A stretch of DNA of 64,000 bases, from contig CAJHNH020004891.1 of NCBI GenBank assembly GCA_905116865.2, positions 382,501-446,500 of the forward strand. Direction: 5' to 3'. The stretch is from Candidula unifasciata. Lineage: Eukaryota > Mollusca > Gastropoda > Stylommatophora > Geomitridae. Below the pieces are notes generated by a model, which worked only from the letters and a program-made list of their open reading frames with translations, searched no databases and was not told where the DNA came from. Below, in pieces: positions 1 to 10,443 of this stretch (position 1 is the first letter of the stretch; every line of letters starts with the position of its first letter). Both the position numbers and the translations under genes were made by a program.

Positions 1-75
1 TGAGCACTTATGGGGGTGTCCAGAGTGCTAGGATGTCGATTCTCAAATCAACATTCAACATTCGACTCACAAAGG
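1..75 (+). mobile_element. 3' end remnant of NLR retrotransposon
   Basis: The window opens inside the terminal segment shared by many NLR copies here. It reads 'gagcacttatggg', then a CCGAGTGC-like block (here 'ccagagtgct'), then 'gatgtcgattct' and an A-rich end. The coding part lies outside the window. It is assigned by similarity to 13490-13650, 46800-46925 and 56880-56960. Confidence 0.5.
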
Positions 76-79
76 GAAC

Positions 80-482
80 TCATTGCCCTCATAAGAAAGA
101 GGCAAACTACATTCTTTGGTCATGTGATGAGAGGGAGAAAACTAAAATATATAGTAGAAAAGGAGGGGAGAAGAGGCAGTTGGTGACTGATAGAAAAGTT
201 AATGGAAATCATGGCTTGGGGGATCATCTGTATCAGAGCTGACTGAAAATACACTAGACAAAAGGTTGTGGATAGACATAACTACCACATAGCATTGACT
301 ATGGAAGGTCACCTGTGTCAGAGTTAATTGAAAGTACGTGAAACCTAAGGTTGTAGATAAACATGACTACCAACGCCACATGGCATGGACTATGGAAGAT
401 CACTTGTGTCAGAGTTCATTGAACGTACACGAGACCGAAGGTTGAGGATAGACATGACTACCAACGCCACACGGCGTGGACT
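80..482 (+). mobile_element. RTE-like reverse transcriptase C-terminus with triplicated end
   Basis: The plus strand reads like the C-terminal tail of an endonuclease-reverse transcriptase: 'ELIALIRKRQTTFFGHVMRG', then a degenerate basic linker, then 'SEFIERTRDRRLRIDMTTNA'. The last segment occurs three times in tandem, anchored at about 221, 306 and 399, so the spacing is 85 to 93 bp. Copies one and two carry stops; copy three is open. This is a dead fragment with no catalytic domain. The triplication arose after or during insertion. Confidence 0.6.
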
Positions 483-1076
483 TTCAAATGAAGATTTCGT
501 GGAGCCTCCTGGTTGCCGCGTGCGTTCGTTCATGTATTCATTCATGCTCACGAAAACATTCTTCTTCTTTTTTTTGGAGAGGAGAATTAGTGGGGGGGGG
601 GGGGGGATGGGATCGGCTGCATGCAATAGCACTACTTGTCGTGGATAGGACTATTTGTTCTTGCCTTTAAGGGTCCTTGATCAAAGTGGGATTGAAAAAA
701 AAACGAGGACAAGAAAATTAATCCCCGGAAATATGCTGGGAGGTGAAGGCTGACCACGTCATCCATTAAGTGCTGGCTGGACAACACAGATACGGAATCA
801 CCGTTTGCGCCAACAGCTACGGTTATGGTGTGGGACCGTTAGTGCTGGCACAGCTGCTTTATGCATGTTACTTTGCGTGTGCATTCTTCAAAATGTTGAT
901 GGGACTGACAAGTTTTTCACTGATTCCATATGGGACAGTAAGGGGAATTTCGTATGATTCCCACAGGCTATGAATGGTACAGTTATGGAGCGACCTGTCA
1001 GTAGTGCTGTTGGAACTTCGACAAACGACTAACATATGGAGCTAGAATGTCATGCCCGATGTGTCCAGAGTGAAAA
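483..1076. other. No recognised gene
   Basis: The stretch has a T-rich run near 563-575 and a G-run of about 14 at 593-606. Short open frames such as 770-973 show no recognisable domain. A weak resemblance of 915-960 to 41060-41100 (a shared 'atgggacagt' core) hints at an old dispersed repeat. Confidence 0.4.
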
Positions 1077-1309
1077 AGTTAGTTGCGTATCCTTTACAGG
1101 ACGTTGCAGAAGCAACCCCAACAGCCCCTAGCTGTTGTGTGGTTTTTCTAGGCAAATTTATGTTCAGCAGTTTGCCATTGCCTGCTGGACGGTCGGTTTT
1201 CTTGATACCACTGTCGAAACCAACGCAAGGCGCAGGGTCCTCAGCTAAGATCGAACCCGGTATCCCGGCATTACGAAGCGTTCGCATCGACTTAGCCACA
1301 GAGCCGACA
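1077..1309 (-). mobile_element. SINE-B, tRNA-derived SINE
   Basis: Read on the minus strand, the head contains an RNA polymerase III A box (TGGCTAAGTCG) and, about 40 nt on, a B box (GGTTCGATCTT, one step from the canonical GGTTCGATCCC of sister copies). The body ends in 'ggatacgcaactaac'. Sister copies lie at 7722, 11953, 39676, 47836 and 61136. tRNA-like promoter boxes joined to a shared unrelated body define a tRNA-derived SINE. Confidence 0.85.
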
Positions 1310-1990
1310 CAGAGTGAAAACGGTCGGATTTATTTAACTTTCAAATACACTGTTTAAGACGGAAATCGCACCGGCGATGAACTCATCATCTTCCCTGAAA
1401 TTAGCGGGATCTCCAAACCGCACGTGTGTGTCCGCTTGTTGAACTCTGCGCCACAAATCCGTTAACACGACATACTAGCAATCGGAAACCCTTGTGGCCA
1501 CTGAAAAAATATAGGGGCGGCTAGGAGAAGAGAAAATGGGAAAAAAGAAATGGGGAAGAGGGGGGGGGGGGGCGGGGTTTAATTATAGGATATTGACTGG
1601 CGCCAGTAAAGGACAGAAAAATGTAGCAGAAATCAGAAAATGTATTTTTTTTTTCGATAACTTCAAGTAATTAAGTAAACGGTCTCAAGTCGGCATTGTC
1701 GACATATGACTCTTATCATCTTTCTTTCCTGTGAAATTTGTGTTTACTGTTTGATGTTACTACGTCTGATGGACCTTTCCTACAGCTAACGTGCAGGGGT
1801 GAATTACAGCACAGCTGAAGTGTCTTATGACCACTGAAGACAGATATCATTAGAATATATTAAATTAGAAGAAAACTAGCACATACAATTGATTAAAGAG
1901 AACTTTCTCAATGGCTCGATGAGTATGCTCAGGACGAAGGAGAAGGGAGGGGTCCGAAGGCAGTGGTTGGTGGCGTTCACGGTTGACAAG
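1310..1990. other. No recognised gene
   Basis: No domain or shared repeat was recognised. There is a G-rich run at 1558-1577 and a T-run near 1644-1654. Confidence 0.4.
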
Positions 1991-1991
1991 G

Positions 1992-2363
1992 ATGAGTTTC
2001 ATTTTCGTGCCAGGACATGTGGGGGTACAAAGACATGAGCAAGCCGATGGACTAGCAAGTAAGGCTACTGTTGAAGACGGACAAGCCATGGACCAGACTG
2101 AAGCTTAACGAGATTCAGGACGTTTGCATAAACCAGTTGGGAACTGGGAATCTGCAATCATGGTCAGACTGCAAGAACAGCAAGTTAAACAGGGTGTCGT
2201 CAAACAAGAACACTACACAGGTAGAAACAGAAGAAGAATAAACCAACACAGAACGGACTCAGTCGCTACACGCTGCGGGATTTCCCGAGGAGGGGATCTG
2301 AGAACTTATGGACTGAACAGTTCGACGTGCACTGAGGATAATCTGTCGGCTAACTAACTAACA
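1992..2363 (+). mobile_element. NLR retrotransposon RNase H C-terminus and 3' tail
   Basis: The plus frame begins 'FIFVPGHVGVQRHEQADGLA', the terminal RNase H motif with the conserved His and the final Asp (GHVGV...EQAD). It then degenerates through stops. It ends with a stretch like the tail of the copy at 57414 ('gaggggatctgag...cttatgga') and a short (CTAA)n tail. A 5'-truncated dead copy. Confidence 0.7.
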
Positions 2364-2565
2364 GATGGAATGGCTTGGTCATCTCACGGGAATATTCTGG
2401 TATCAACTGTCATACAGAGTCTCGCTAAAACGATGTCATCAGTGACGTCAGCAACGTTACAGTGTTCAGAACTAAATAACACAGGGCATTAGATAGATCA
2501 CACTAAAGATTTTTTTTTTTTCGCATGTTACTGGATATAAAATATCTCTGGTGCCAGATCGCCTG

Positions 2566-4550
2566 CGCGTTCATTTGAACCCAGCATGACGAAACCAGGA
2601 ATCCGCGTTCATTTGAACCCAGCATGACGAAACCAGGAATCCGCGTTCATTTGAACCCAGCATGACGAAACCAGGAATCCGCGCTCATTTGAACCCAGCA
2701 TGACGAAACCAGGAATCCGCGTTCATTTGAACCCAGCATGACGAAACCAGGAATCCGCGTTCACTTGAACCCAGCATGACGAAACCAGGAATCCGCGTTC
2801 ATTTGAACCCAGCATGACGAAACCAGGAATCCGCGTTCACTTGAACCCAGCATGACGAAACCAGGAATCCGCGCTCATTTGAACCCAGCATGACGAAACC
2901 AGGAATCCGCGTTCATTTGAACCCAGCATGACGAAACCAGGAATCCGCGCTCATTTGAACCCAGCATGACGAAACCAGGAATCCGCGTTCATTTGAACCC
3001 AGCATGACGAAACCAGGAATCCGCGTTCATTTGAACCCAGCATGACGAAACCAGGAATCCGCGTTCATTTGAACCCAGCATGACGAAACCAGGAATCCGC
3101 GTTCATTTGAACCCAGCATGACGAAACCAGGAATCCGCGCTCATTTGAACCCAGCATGACGAAACCAGGAATCCGCGTTCATTTTAACCCAGCATGACGA
3201 AACCAGGAATCCGCGCTCATTTGAACGCAGCATGACGAAACCAGGAATCCGCGTTCATTTGAACCCAGCATGACGAAACCAGGAATCCGCGTTCATTTGA
3301 ACCCAGCATGACGAAACCAGGAATCCGCGTTCATTTGAACCCAGCATGACGAAACCAGGAATCCGCGCTCATTTGAACCCAGCATGACGAAAACCAGGAA
3401 TCCGCGTTCATTTGAACCCAGCATGACGAAACCAGGAATCCGCGTTCACTTGAACCCAGCATGACGAAACCAGGAATCCGCGTTCATTTGAACCCAGCAT
3501 GACGAAACCAGGAATCCGCGTTCATTTGAACCCAGCATGACGAAACCAGGAATCCGCGCTCATTTGAACCCAGCATGACGAAACCAGGAATCCGCGTTCA
3601 TTTGAACCCAGCATGACGAAACCAGGAATCCGCGTTCATTTGAACCCAGCATGACGAAACCAGGAATCCGCGCTCATTTGAACCCAGCATGACGAAACCA
3701 GGAATCCGCGTTCATTTGAACCCAGCATGACGAAACCAGGAATCCGCGCTCATTTGAACCCAGCATGACGAAACCAGGAATCCGCGTTCATTTGAACCCA
3801 GCATGACGAAACCAGGAATCCGCGCTCATTTGAACCCAGCATGACGAAACCAGGAATCCGCGTTCATTTGAACCCAGCATGACGAAACCAGGAATCCGCG
3901 CTCATTTGAACCCAGCATGACGAAACCAGGAATCCGCGTTCATTTGAACCCAGCATGACGAAACCAGGAATCCGCGTTCATTTGAACCCAGCATGACGAA
4001 ACCAGGAATCCGCGTTCATTTGAACCCAGCATGACGAAACCAGGAATCCGCGTTAATTTGAACCCAGCATGACGAAACCAGGAATCCGCGTTCATTTGAA
4101 CCTAGCATGACGAAACCAGGAATCCGCGTTCATTTGAACCCAGCATGACGAAACCAGGAATCCGCGTTCATTTGAACCCAGCATGACGAAACCAGGAATC
4201 CGCGCTCATTTGAACCCAGCATGACGAAACCAGGAATCCGCGTTCATTTGAACCCAGCATGACGAAACCAGGAATCCGCGCTCATTTGAACCCAGCATGA
4301 CGAAACCAGGAATCCGCGCTCATTTGAACACAGCATGACGAAACCAGGAATCTGCGCTCATTTGAAGCCAGCATGACGAAACCAGGAATCCGCGTTCATT
4401 TGAACCCAGCATGACGAAACCAGGAATCCGCGCTCATTTGAACCCAGCATGACGAAACCAGGAATCCGCGTTCATTTTAACCCAGCATGACGAAACCAGG
4501 AATCCGCGCTCATTTGAACCCAGCATGACGAAACCAGGAATCCGCGCTCA
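2566..4550. repeat. 38-bp satellite array, about 52 copies
   Basis: Tandem repeat with exact 38-bp spacing. The unit contains 'ttcatttgaacccagcatga' followed by 'cgaaaccaggaatccgcg'. Copies are almost identical. Recurrent variants are gcgTtc versus gcgCtc, and caTtt versus caCtt in three copies. Only a few private changes are seen, for example near 3184, 3227 and 4330. Such homogeneity points to recent expansion or gene conversion. There are no spacers, so it is not a CRISPR array. Confidence 0.97.
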
Positions 4551-4610
4551 AAACTAAGATCACAGATGCCGGCTGTATAGAAGTGAATTAAAATAAAATA
4601 TAATAATTCA

Positions 4611-4790
4611 AGGCACTTGACTCTCAGGTCGGCCCAGCCTTGAGTGGGTACCAGGCGCAGTCATGGAAAATAAAGGCGGCTGGCGTGATTGTGACCGCAT
4701 CACGGACCAAGTTCCAATGTATCGATACAAATATAGATCTAGCCCTATATTTCCATTACGCTTAAAGGCACGGAAAGGGGGCTTCTACTG
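4611..4790 (+). mobile_element. SINE-A body
   Basis: Carries the diagnostic SINE-A body: 'aggtcggcccagccttgagtg', a 'gcagtc..ggaaa.taaaggcgg' block, 'atatagatctagccctat', and a terminal 'cttaaaggca'. The tRNA-like head is missing, so the copy is 5'-truncated. Compare the fuller copy at 16827. Confidence 0.75.
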
Positions 4791-4904
4791 ATCACTCAAG
4801 CCACAAGAGTGGATAGAACACGTTATATAGAGTTTAATTCCTTTCATAGGTTAACCTACTGTTATCATGAGCGCTGACTGACTGCAGAGGTTGGGACAAG
4901 TACA

Positions 4905-5315
4905 GAGAATAGCAGATAACAGAAAATACTGGGTACACAACATACAGAGATGAAAGCAGATAACAGCAAAAAAACTGCGTACACGACATAAAAAATAGCA
5001 GATAACAGAAAACACTGCGTACACATTAAGAAAAAGCAGATAACATAAAACACTGCGTACGGGACATAAAAAAAGCAGATAACAGAAAACACTGTATACA
5101 CCACATATAGAGAGAATAGCAGATAGCATAAAACGCTGCGTACACAACATATAGAGAGAATAGCCGATAGAAAACATTGCGTACAAAACATATAAAGAGA
5201 AATGCAGATAACATAAAACACTGCGTACACAATATATAGAAAGAATAGTAGCTAGCAGAAAACATTGCGTACACAACATATAGAGAGAATAGCAGATAGC
5301 AGAAAACATTGCGTA
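4905..5315. repeat. Minisatellite, about 10 irregular 35-50-bp units
   Basis: Each unit has a 'agcagataacagaaaacact' core followed by 'gcgtacaca'. Spacing varies because the AT-rich linker changes length. Flanks at 4820-4870 and 5370-5420 resemble each other, so the array may lie inside a duplicated segment. Long open frames on the minus strand here are repeat artefacts. Confidence 0.85.
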
Positions 5316-5418
5316 CACAAAAGTGTTTAATGGGAGAAGACTTCAAAGCAGATCTAAAAAGACGGAGAGATAATATACATTATACCGTGCTTCATTCCTT
5401 GCATAGGGTAATTTACTG

Positions 5419-5466
5419 TCATCATCATCATCATCTTCTTCTTCTTCTTTCTTCTTCCTCTTTTGT

Positions 5467-5500
<34 letters not shown>
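5419..5500. repeat. (CAT)n/(CTT)n and (TG)n microsatellites
   Basis: A CAT run, then a CTT run, then about 16 TG units at 5466-5499. Confidence 0.9.
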
Positions 5501-6120
5501 TGCGTTTACCCGAGGAAGTGAATAAATTGTGTACGTTTACAATATGGCTGCAAATGTTGCTCATTTCCACTGACACATCCGACTTCTATATGCATTTGTT
5601 GCCCCAGTTATGAGGTCAAAATCAAGCTGGTCACTTTTACTTCCCCTAAAATTTCATGAAATCCATTCTAGGCTGAGTGGATCTGGAAACTCATTTTCCA
5701 CCTGTCAATCCCTATCTCGAAGGGTATACGAACACATTCTCCCGGAAACAGTATTCAAACCTGCTAACCACTGAACTATCACGGCTAATAAAGTCTCTAC
5801 CCTAACATAATTCGACGTCCATTTCACAGAAATCAGAATCACATGTTCTAAAATATGAAAATAAAAGTGTGAATTCGCCAGATTTCAACACCGCCAAGCC
5901 TCTATCATCAAAGACGGTTTCTAATTAGATTTATAACAAGGGAAAATAATTACCCTGTTATTTAAGCCTCCCCGAAGAGTTATCGCTCTTGTTCTCGCCC
6001 CTTAGCAACGCGCCCCATATGCTTGTCTGTTCCCAATACATCCGCCCCTCTCATTCGGCCGCTCTTCGCCCACTTCCTCTGATCAATCTCTGTGGTTCCA
6101 GTGGGAATTGAGAGGAGCAT
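5500..6120. other. No recognised gene
   Basis: No domain, SINE box or tandem array was recognised in this stretch. Confidence 0.35.
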
Positions 6121-6121
6121 A

Positions 6122-6262
6122 TGTGTTATGTCCTGGAGAAGTAAAGATGGCCGGCGTAATTCTGAACACATTACTAACCCAGTGCCGATTGGTCTGTAAA
6201 AATATCGGTGCTCTTCCCATTTACCCGAGGCGCTTACAGGCGGGAAAAGATATCTTTACTTG
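6122..6262 (+). mobile_element. SINE-A fragment
   Basis: Contains the SINE-A middle and tail: 'aagtaaagatggccggcgta', 'gtgccgattggtctgtaaaa', then a 'cgcttacaggcggg' end. The head is lost. Confidence 0.65.
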
Positions 6263-6289
6263 CCATAAGGTGGGAAAGTACAGTCAATC

Positions 6290-6480
6290 AATCAGGTGCC
6301 GTCTCCACAATGAAGGTTGGCTGCAACGGATCTCCAACAAGCCCTGTCTCTTGCCCTTGATGTACACTCACTCATACTGCTGTTCGTCCATCTCTTGATG
6401 TTATCCTCCCACTTGTAACGCTGTCTGCCTTTTGATCGCCTACCTTGTACCTTTCCCTCTAGGATGATCTTTACAATACT
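6290..6480 (-). mobile_element. Reverse transcriptase C-terminal fragment
   Basis: The minus frame reads 'GKVQGRRSKGRQRYKWEDN' then 'SSMSECTSRARDRACWRSV'. This is the basic, Trp-rich C-terminal tail typical of RTE-like endonuclease-reverse transcriptases. No catalytic part remains. The 3' side abuts a (CAAT)-like tail next to the SINE-A fragment. Confidence 0.65.
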
Positions 6481-6539
6481 GTTATGTCTTTTACATAAAA
6501 GTGAAAGTACAGTAAACAACCAATCAATGTAAATTCAAA

Positions 6540-6832
6540 GGGTGGGTTTCGAGGTCCCACTTTGGAAGGGGAATAAAGGATAGACCCGCTGCTTCCTAAT
6601 TAGCATATTGAAACAAAAAGCGACAATTTAGGCGTTTTCTTTCGAAGTCGGAGTTCCTCTCCCTGAAAGGAGAGAAACAAACAGTCTGCATGCAACTAAA
6701 GCCAGATTCTGTACAATGAATGTGCATGCAAAATGCAGGTTCTGGAAAAGGACCAAGGTCCAAAAATAGACGAAAAACGAAGACCTCTATGAGGAGTCTT
6801 CAACGCTAAGAAGAAGAAGAAGAAGAAACATC
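6540..6832 (+). mobile_element. SINE-D, (GAA)n-tailed retroposon
   Basis: SINE-D is defined by a 'ggaataaaggatagaccc'-type start, 'cagtctgcatgcaa', 'gcaggttctgga', and a terminal (GAA)n tail, here at 6811-6829. The tail at one end sets the orientation. There are about ten copies in the window in both orientations. No clear tRNA-like boxes were found. Confidence 0.7.
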
Positions 6833-6949
6833 AATCCCATTAATACCACAGAAATATGGTTTCGCAAGAGTTGCAAATCCGAAGAAGAACTAACAAACTA
6901 GCGATGTGGACCACACCGCTGTAGGAAAGATGCTTATTTTTCTCCTTCC

Positions 6950-7290
6950 TTTTTTTTTTTTTTTTGCGTTCGCAGGCCGTCAACTTTGGCGGAAAGTTCT
7001 GGGGTTTTCGCTCAAATCTGGACTTTAGTCTTGTTCTAGAACTTAAATTTGTTGCATTCACATCCGTTTTATAGATATGGCTCATTTGTCTACAGACTTT
7101 TGCTTCTCGCCTGTCAGAAAGATGCACGCCGACTTCGAATAAAATACCCCCAATTAGTCGACTTTTACCAAATGCTTCTTGAGTGGTGGTGGGCACAGTG
7201 GGTCCATTCTCCCCCCACCAGGGACCCACAAATTGGGGCCAAGGAACCTACACAGGGAGAGATAATACTAAAAGCATTTAGGTTTGAGGT
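6950..7290 (-). mobile_element. SINE-D
   Basis: Inverted copy. 'gcgttcgcaggccgtcaact' adjoins a T-run where sister copies have the (GAA)n tail. The other end reads 'acacagggagag', the complement of the usual SINE-D start. Confidence 0.7.
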
Positions 7291-7301
7291 TTGAGGTTTT
7301 G

Positions 7302-7648
7302 AACAACGGATAAACATCATGGCACACGGGTAGTAACCCATAAATGCTCCGTTTTTCTTCTAACTCAAGTCTCAGTGCGAAAAGGCTCAGCACAGTGCAC
7401 AGGCTCTGTTGCACCGGCGAGGATCCTGAAATACTTTTAGTAGACTTTTAACTCAAAATGTTGTCCGGGCAATTTTCAACCGCCAAGGATTTTTTTACCA
7501 GCGCAACAATGCATACGGGCGTCCGATCTCACTACCCAGAGACCATGGGTAATTACTAGAAATCCAAGTCCACGTGGAAAAAAATAACATCCTTTGCCGA
7601 GAATTTAACCCGGAATCTCTAGCACCATGCCTCGAGACCACGCAGCCC
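7302..7648 (-). mobile_element. SINE-E, tRNA-headed SINE
   Basis: Body blocks 'aacatcatggcacacgggta', 'agctcagcacagtgcacag'-like and 'cactacccagagacca' are shared with 19365 and 63505. On the minus strand the head at the high-coordinate end carries a degraded B box within 'tagagattccgggttaaatt'. A C-rich run follows at 7646-7678. Confidence 0.7.
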
Positions 7649-7721
7649 CCCCCCCCGCCACCCCCCCCCCCCCCCCGGTGCAAACAATTATTTATTGAAG
7701 GGCTGCTAAGGTTTGTACTTT

Positions 7722-7947
7722 AGTTAGGTTAGTTGCGTATCCTTTACAGGAAGTTGCAGAACCAACCCCAACAGCCCCTGGCTGTTGTGTGGATCTTCTA
7801 GACAAATGTACGTCCAGTAGTTTTCCTTTGCTTTCTGGACTGTCATCTTGATACCACTGTCGAAACCAGCGCAAGGCCTGCAGCTGGGATTGAACCCGGT
7901 ATCACGGCATTACGAAGCGTTCGCATCGACTTAGCCACAGAGCCGAC
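7722..7947 (-). mobile_element. SINE-B
   Basis: Nearly full copy. The A box TGGCTAAGTCG and B box GGTTCAATCCC are readable on the minus strand. The tail 'ggatacgcaactaac' is at the low-coordinate end. Confidence 0.85.
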
Positions 7948-7987
7948 CTATGTATGTCTTCATCTCTGAATATTATTTGTTATTACC

Positions 7988-8022
7988 CACCCCCCCCCCC
8001 CCCCCCCCTTTTTTTTTCCCTT
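7988..8022. repeat. Poly-C then poly-T run
   Basis: About 20 consecutive C followed by about 9 T. Length is likely to vary between reads. Confidence 0.9.
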
Positions 8023-8186
8023 TTCCACACACACAAAAATTTCGTCAGCACTTGTCCCAAGACGTTTAGTTTAACGGCAATACCTACGAATCTCTTGCAA
8101 CAGTGGGTTTCAACCTGCCTAATGCCGCGACCCTTTAACCAACACAGTCAGTGCGGGAAAGAAGTAAGTAAGTAGGAATAAAGGAC

Positions 8187-8255
8187 CTCTTTCCACGCTT
8201 TCAGATGTAATGGGGGCATATAGGGCTAGACCTATACTTTATAGACCAACGTACT
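8187..8255 (-). mobile_element. SINE-A 3' fragment
   Basis: Short inverted piece with 'atagggctagacctatactt' and 'atagaccaac', the complement of the SINE-A 3' body. Confidence 0.55.
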
Positions 8256-8329
8256 CCTGTTTTCCCGTTCTAGTTCTCTTCGGATGAGGGTAATCAGCTC
8301 TCTTTGTGATTTGGCTGTTGTCAAGACGA

Positions 8330-8500
8330 TTGAGTTACGTCTAACCCCACCAGGTCTGCACCACGAGCGATTAACATCCGGTGACACAAAGTGCCACCAT
8401 TCGCATGAGAAATCCACCAGGCCCAAGTCTCAAAAACTCCGTTCAACCATAAATAAGGTTATATTAGGGCTTCCGACGACCGTATTCCGCATAAGTACTT
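8330..8500 (+). mobile_element. SINE-C-like repeat
   Basis: Matches the SINE-C core: 'cgattaacatccggtgaca', 'gtgccacca', 'gagaaatccaccaggccc'. Orientation follows the reference copy at 13085-13306. It lies just upstream of the RT fragment at 8526. Confidence 0.6.
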
Positions 8501-8525
8501 TGGTGCAAACTTCAACTGCTCCAAC

Positions 8526-9110
8526 ATGGTGAGAGAAGAAATACAACCTAGGAAACAAACTGGAAATAAAGTATACTATGCCCTTCAACATCTGCTAAAC
8601 TCAAAGTCACTCTCTAGCAACACCAAGATTAAAATATATAAAACGTTGATACGACCAGTCGTTTTATATGGCTCTGAAACTTGGAGCACAACTAAAAAAG
8701 ATGAGGGCTTATTCCAGGTTTTCAAAAACGGAGTCTTACGACGAATCTTTGGACCAATCAAAGATGCAAACAGCCGGGAATGGATAGTGAGAAGCAACAA
8801 CGAAATTCATAATATGTTTAAATCACCATTGTTCACTGGCATCGTGAGAGCTAATAGGTTGAAATGGTTGGGGCATACTGACAGAATGTCAGATGACAGA
8901 GAGGTAAAAATTGTATACACAAGGGAGATGAATGGTCGTATACCACGAGGCACACCAAGAAGACGATGACGAGATAATGTCCATACTGACCTGCGAATAC
9001 TTGGTGTCACTAACCGGAAAGAGAAGGTCAACCAGAGAAATGAATGGAGGCAGGTGATATCTGCAGCAGTGAACCTCAAGGGCTCGGAATGCTGAAGAAA
9101 AAGAAGAAGA
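8526..9110 (+). mobile_element. RTE-like reverse transcriptase C-terminal fragment
   Basis: The open frame includes 'KIYKTLIRPVVLYGSETWST', then 'LRRIFGPIKDANSREW', then 'RLKWLGHTDRMSDDREVK'. This is the region after the RT thumb in RTE-type and related non-LTR elements. A TGA at about 8967 breaks the frame. Homology continues ('RILGVTNRKEK', 'NEWRQVISAAVN') to 9092, followed by a GAA-rich tail. The catalytic palm is absent. A close but inverted relative is at 41160-41450. Confidence 0.75.
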
Positions 9111-9189
9111 AGAAAAAGACCGTTATGAAGCAACGTGAAGTCCAACCGGTGTAGGACTTCATATTTAAAAAAAGAACATGTCCTATGTT

Positions 9190-9345
9190 GTGACTGAGTG
9201 TAATCTCCTTCAAGACTGACTGGTTTATGTTTAACCCCATCAGAACCTCGCGGTAAGCGACAAATCCAAGGCAACACAAAGTGCTACTACTCGGATGTCA
9301 ATCACTTGAGCACAAGTCCCAGAAGCCCCTTGGCATGGCTTGGCT
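9190..9345 (+). mobile_element. SINE-C-like fragment
   Basis: Degenerate match to the SINE-C core: 'accccatcagaacctcgcgg', 'cacaaagtgctactac', 'acaagtcccagaagcccc'. Confidence 0.5.
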
Positions 9346-9430
9346 TGCTTTGAGAAAACAAAAATCGCCACGTTCAACCAGCATACCTGAATGGGGAGCT
9401 TTAGGTTATAAATGTGACTAGTCTATGTGA

Positions 9431-9605
9431 GACTGACTGACTTTCTATCCCACCAGGACATCACACAAGCGATAAACACCCGATGACACAATGCGCCACC
9501 ATGTGGATGAGAATCACCGTGGAGAGGTCCCAGAAACCGCGTTCAGCCTTTAGCCAGAGTAGGGCTTCAAAAGACGAAACCTTTTCATCCTAAAAAGGAC
9601 GGGAA
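9431..9605 (+). mobile_element. SINE-C
   Basis: Starts 'gactgactgactttctatcc' and contains 'gataaacacccgatgacaca' and 'agaggtcccagaaaccgcgt'. It ends 'aaaaggacggga', the same ends as the copy with target duplications at 13085. Confidence 0.75.
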
Positions 9606-9904
9606 GTATACATGGTCTATGTGAGACTTATAAAATGGCTTAGCATTGCTGGCCACCAGGCAGCCCTGAAAATGGTTCTTGCATTGTTGATGCAATCAAA
9701 GCAGACAGACCCAAATACTGTCTTGAACGAAGTCGTCTACTGTGGAGCCAATGGGCAATCCAGTCATTGCCCAGAAACCACGTTTAACAGGTAGACTATA
9801 GTTAGGAAACCCGACGACTCCAGGGGTGGGGATTTCAAAATAACCACACACACATACAAATGCCAAGAAGACATCTTTATTTCCCTTTTACATAAGACTA
9901 GCCC

Positions 9905-10085
9905 GGCTCTCTAGCTTAGTTGGCTAAACCGGATTGCGCGGTGACCGGGTGACGAACTCCTTGTGGTCCGGGTTCACTCCTGGGGGTAGGCAGAAAAGCC
10001 ACATTTCTCCCAGATTTACGGTATTTACAATGGAATCAAGGCCGAAAGCTTGTGATATCCATAATACCGAGCCTAAGGGTTAACA
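9905..10085 (+). mobile_element. SINE-F, tRNA-derived SINE (single copy seen)
   Basis: The head reads 'ctagcttagttggctaaa', fitting a polymerase III A box. About 45 nt on is 'ccgggttcactcctg', close to a B box. The body is not shared with other families in the window. It could be a tRNA-like pseudogene, but no cloverleaf acceptor stem is apparent. Confidence 0.5.
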
Positions 10086-10214
10086 ACTCATGGCTTCTGG
10101 ATACTAAAACAAAACAAACTTAAGACCAAGATCAGGTCAGACATATCAAATATAACATGTACAATTATCCGAAAGAGAGAAAACAAAACTTGAGCAGAAA
10201 GGACCAAAGCGCAC

Positions 10215-10408
10215 AGTCTAATTTTAGGGTGAGAGTAAAGGATCATATTCCACACCTTCAGACGTGTTGGGCCCATAGGGCTAGACCTACATTCTATAGA
10301 TCAATCAGTACGCGATGGGTGAAAAAAGTCCGGCTCCGCTAGTACTTGAACTCACGACCTCCCGATCTGCAGGCGAGCGTCTAGCCGCTACACCACTGCA
10401 ACTCACTG
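10215..10408 (-). mobile_element. SINE-A with tRNA-like head
   Basis: Inverted copy. On the minus strand the head 'gtggtgtagcggctagacgc' is followed by a B-box-like 'gtgagttcaagta' and then the SINE-A body ending 'atagggctagacctacattc' (plus-strand spelling). The central 'gaagtaaaggcggcc' block is deleted. Confidence 0.75.
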
Positions 10409-10443
10409 ATTATAACGTGCACATGTATATATGATTTCTCTCC

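Noticed and set aside
2566..4550. CRISPR-like regular repeat
   Set aside because: Repeats are contiguous with no spacers, and the surroundings are eukaryotic.
4851..5346. Membrane or Cys/Tyr-rich proteins on the minus strand
   Set aside because: Three overlapping frames all track the irregular minisatellite at 4905-5315.
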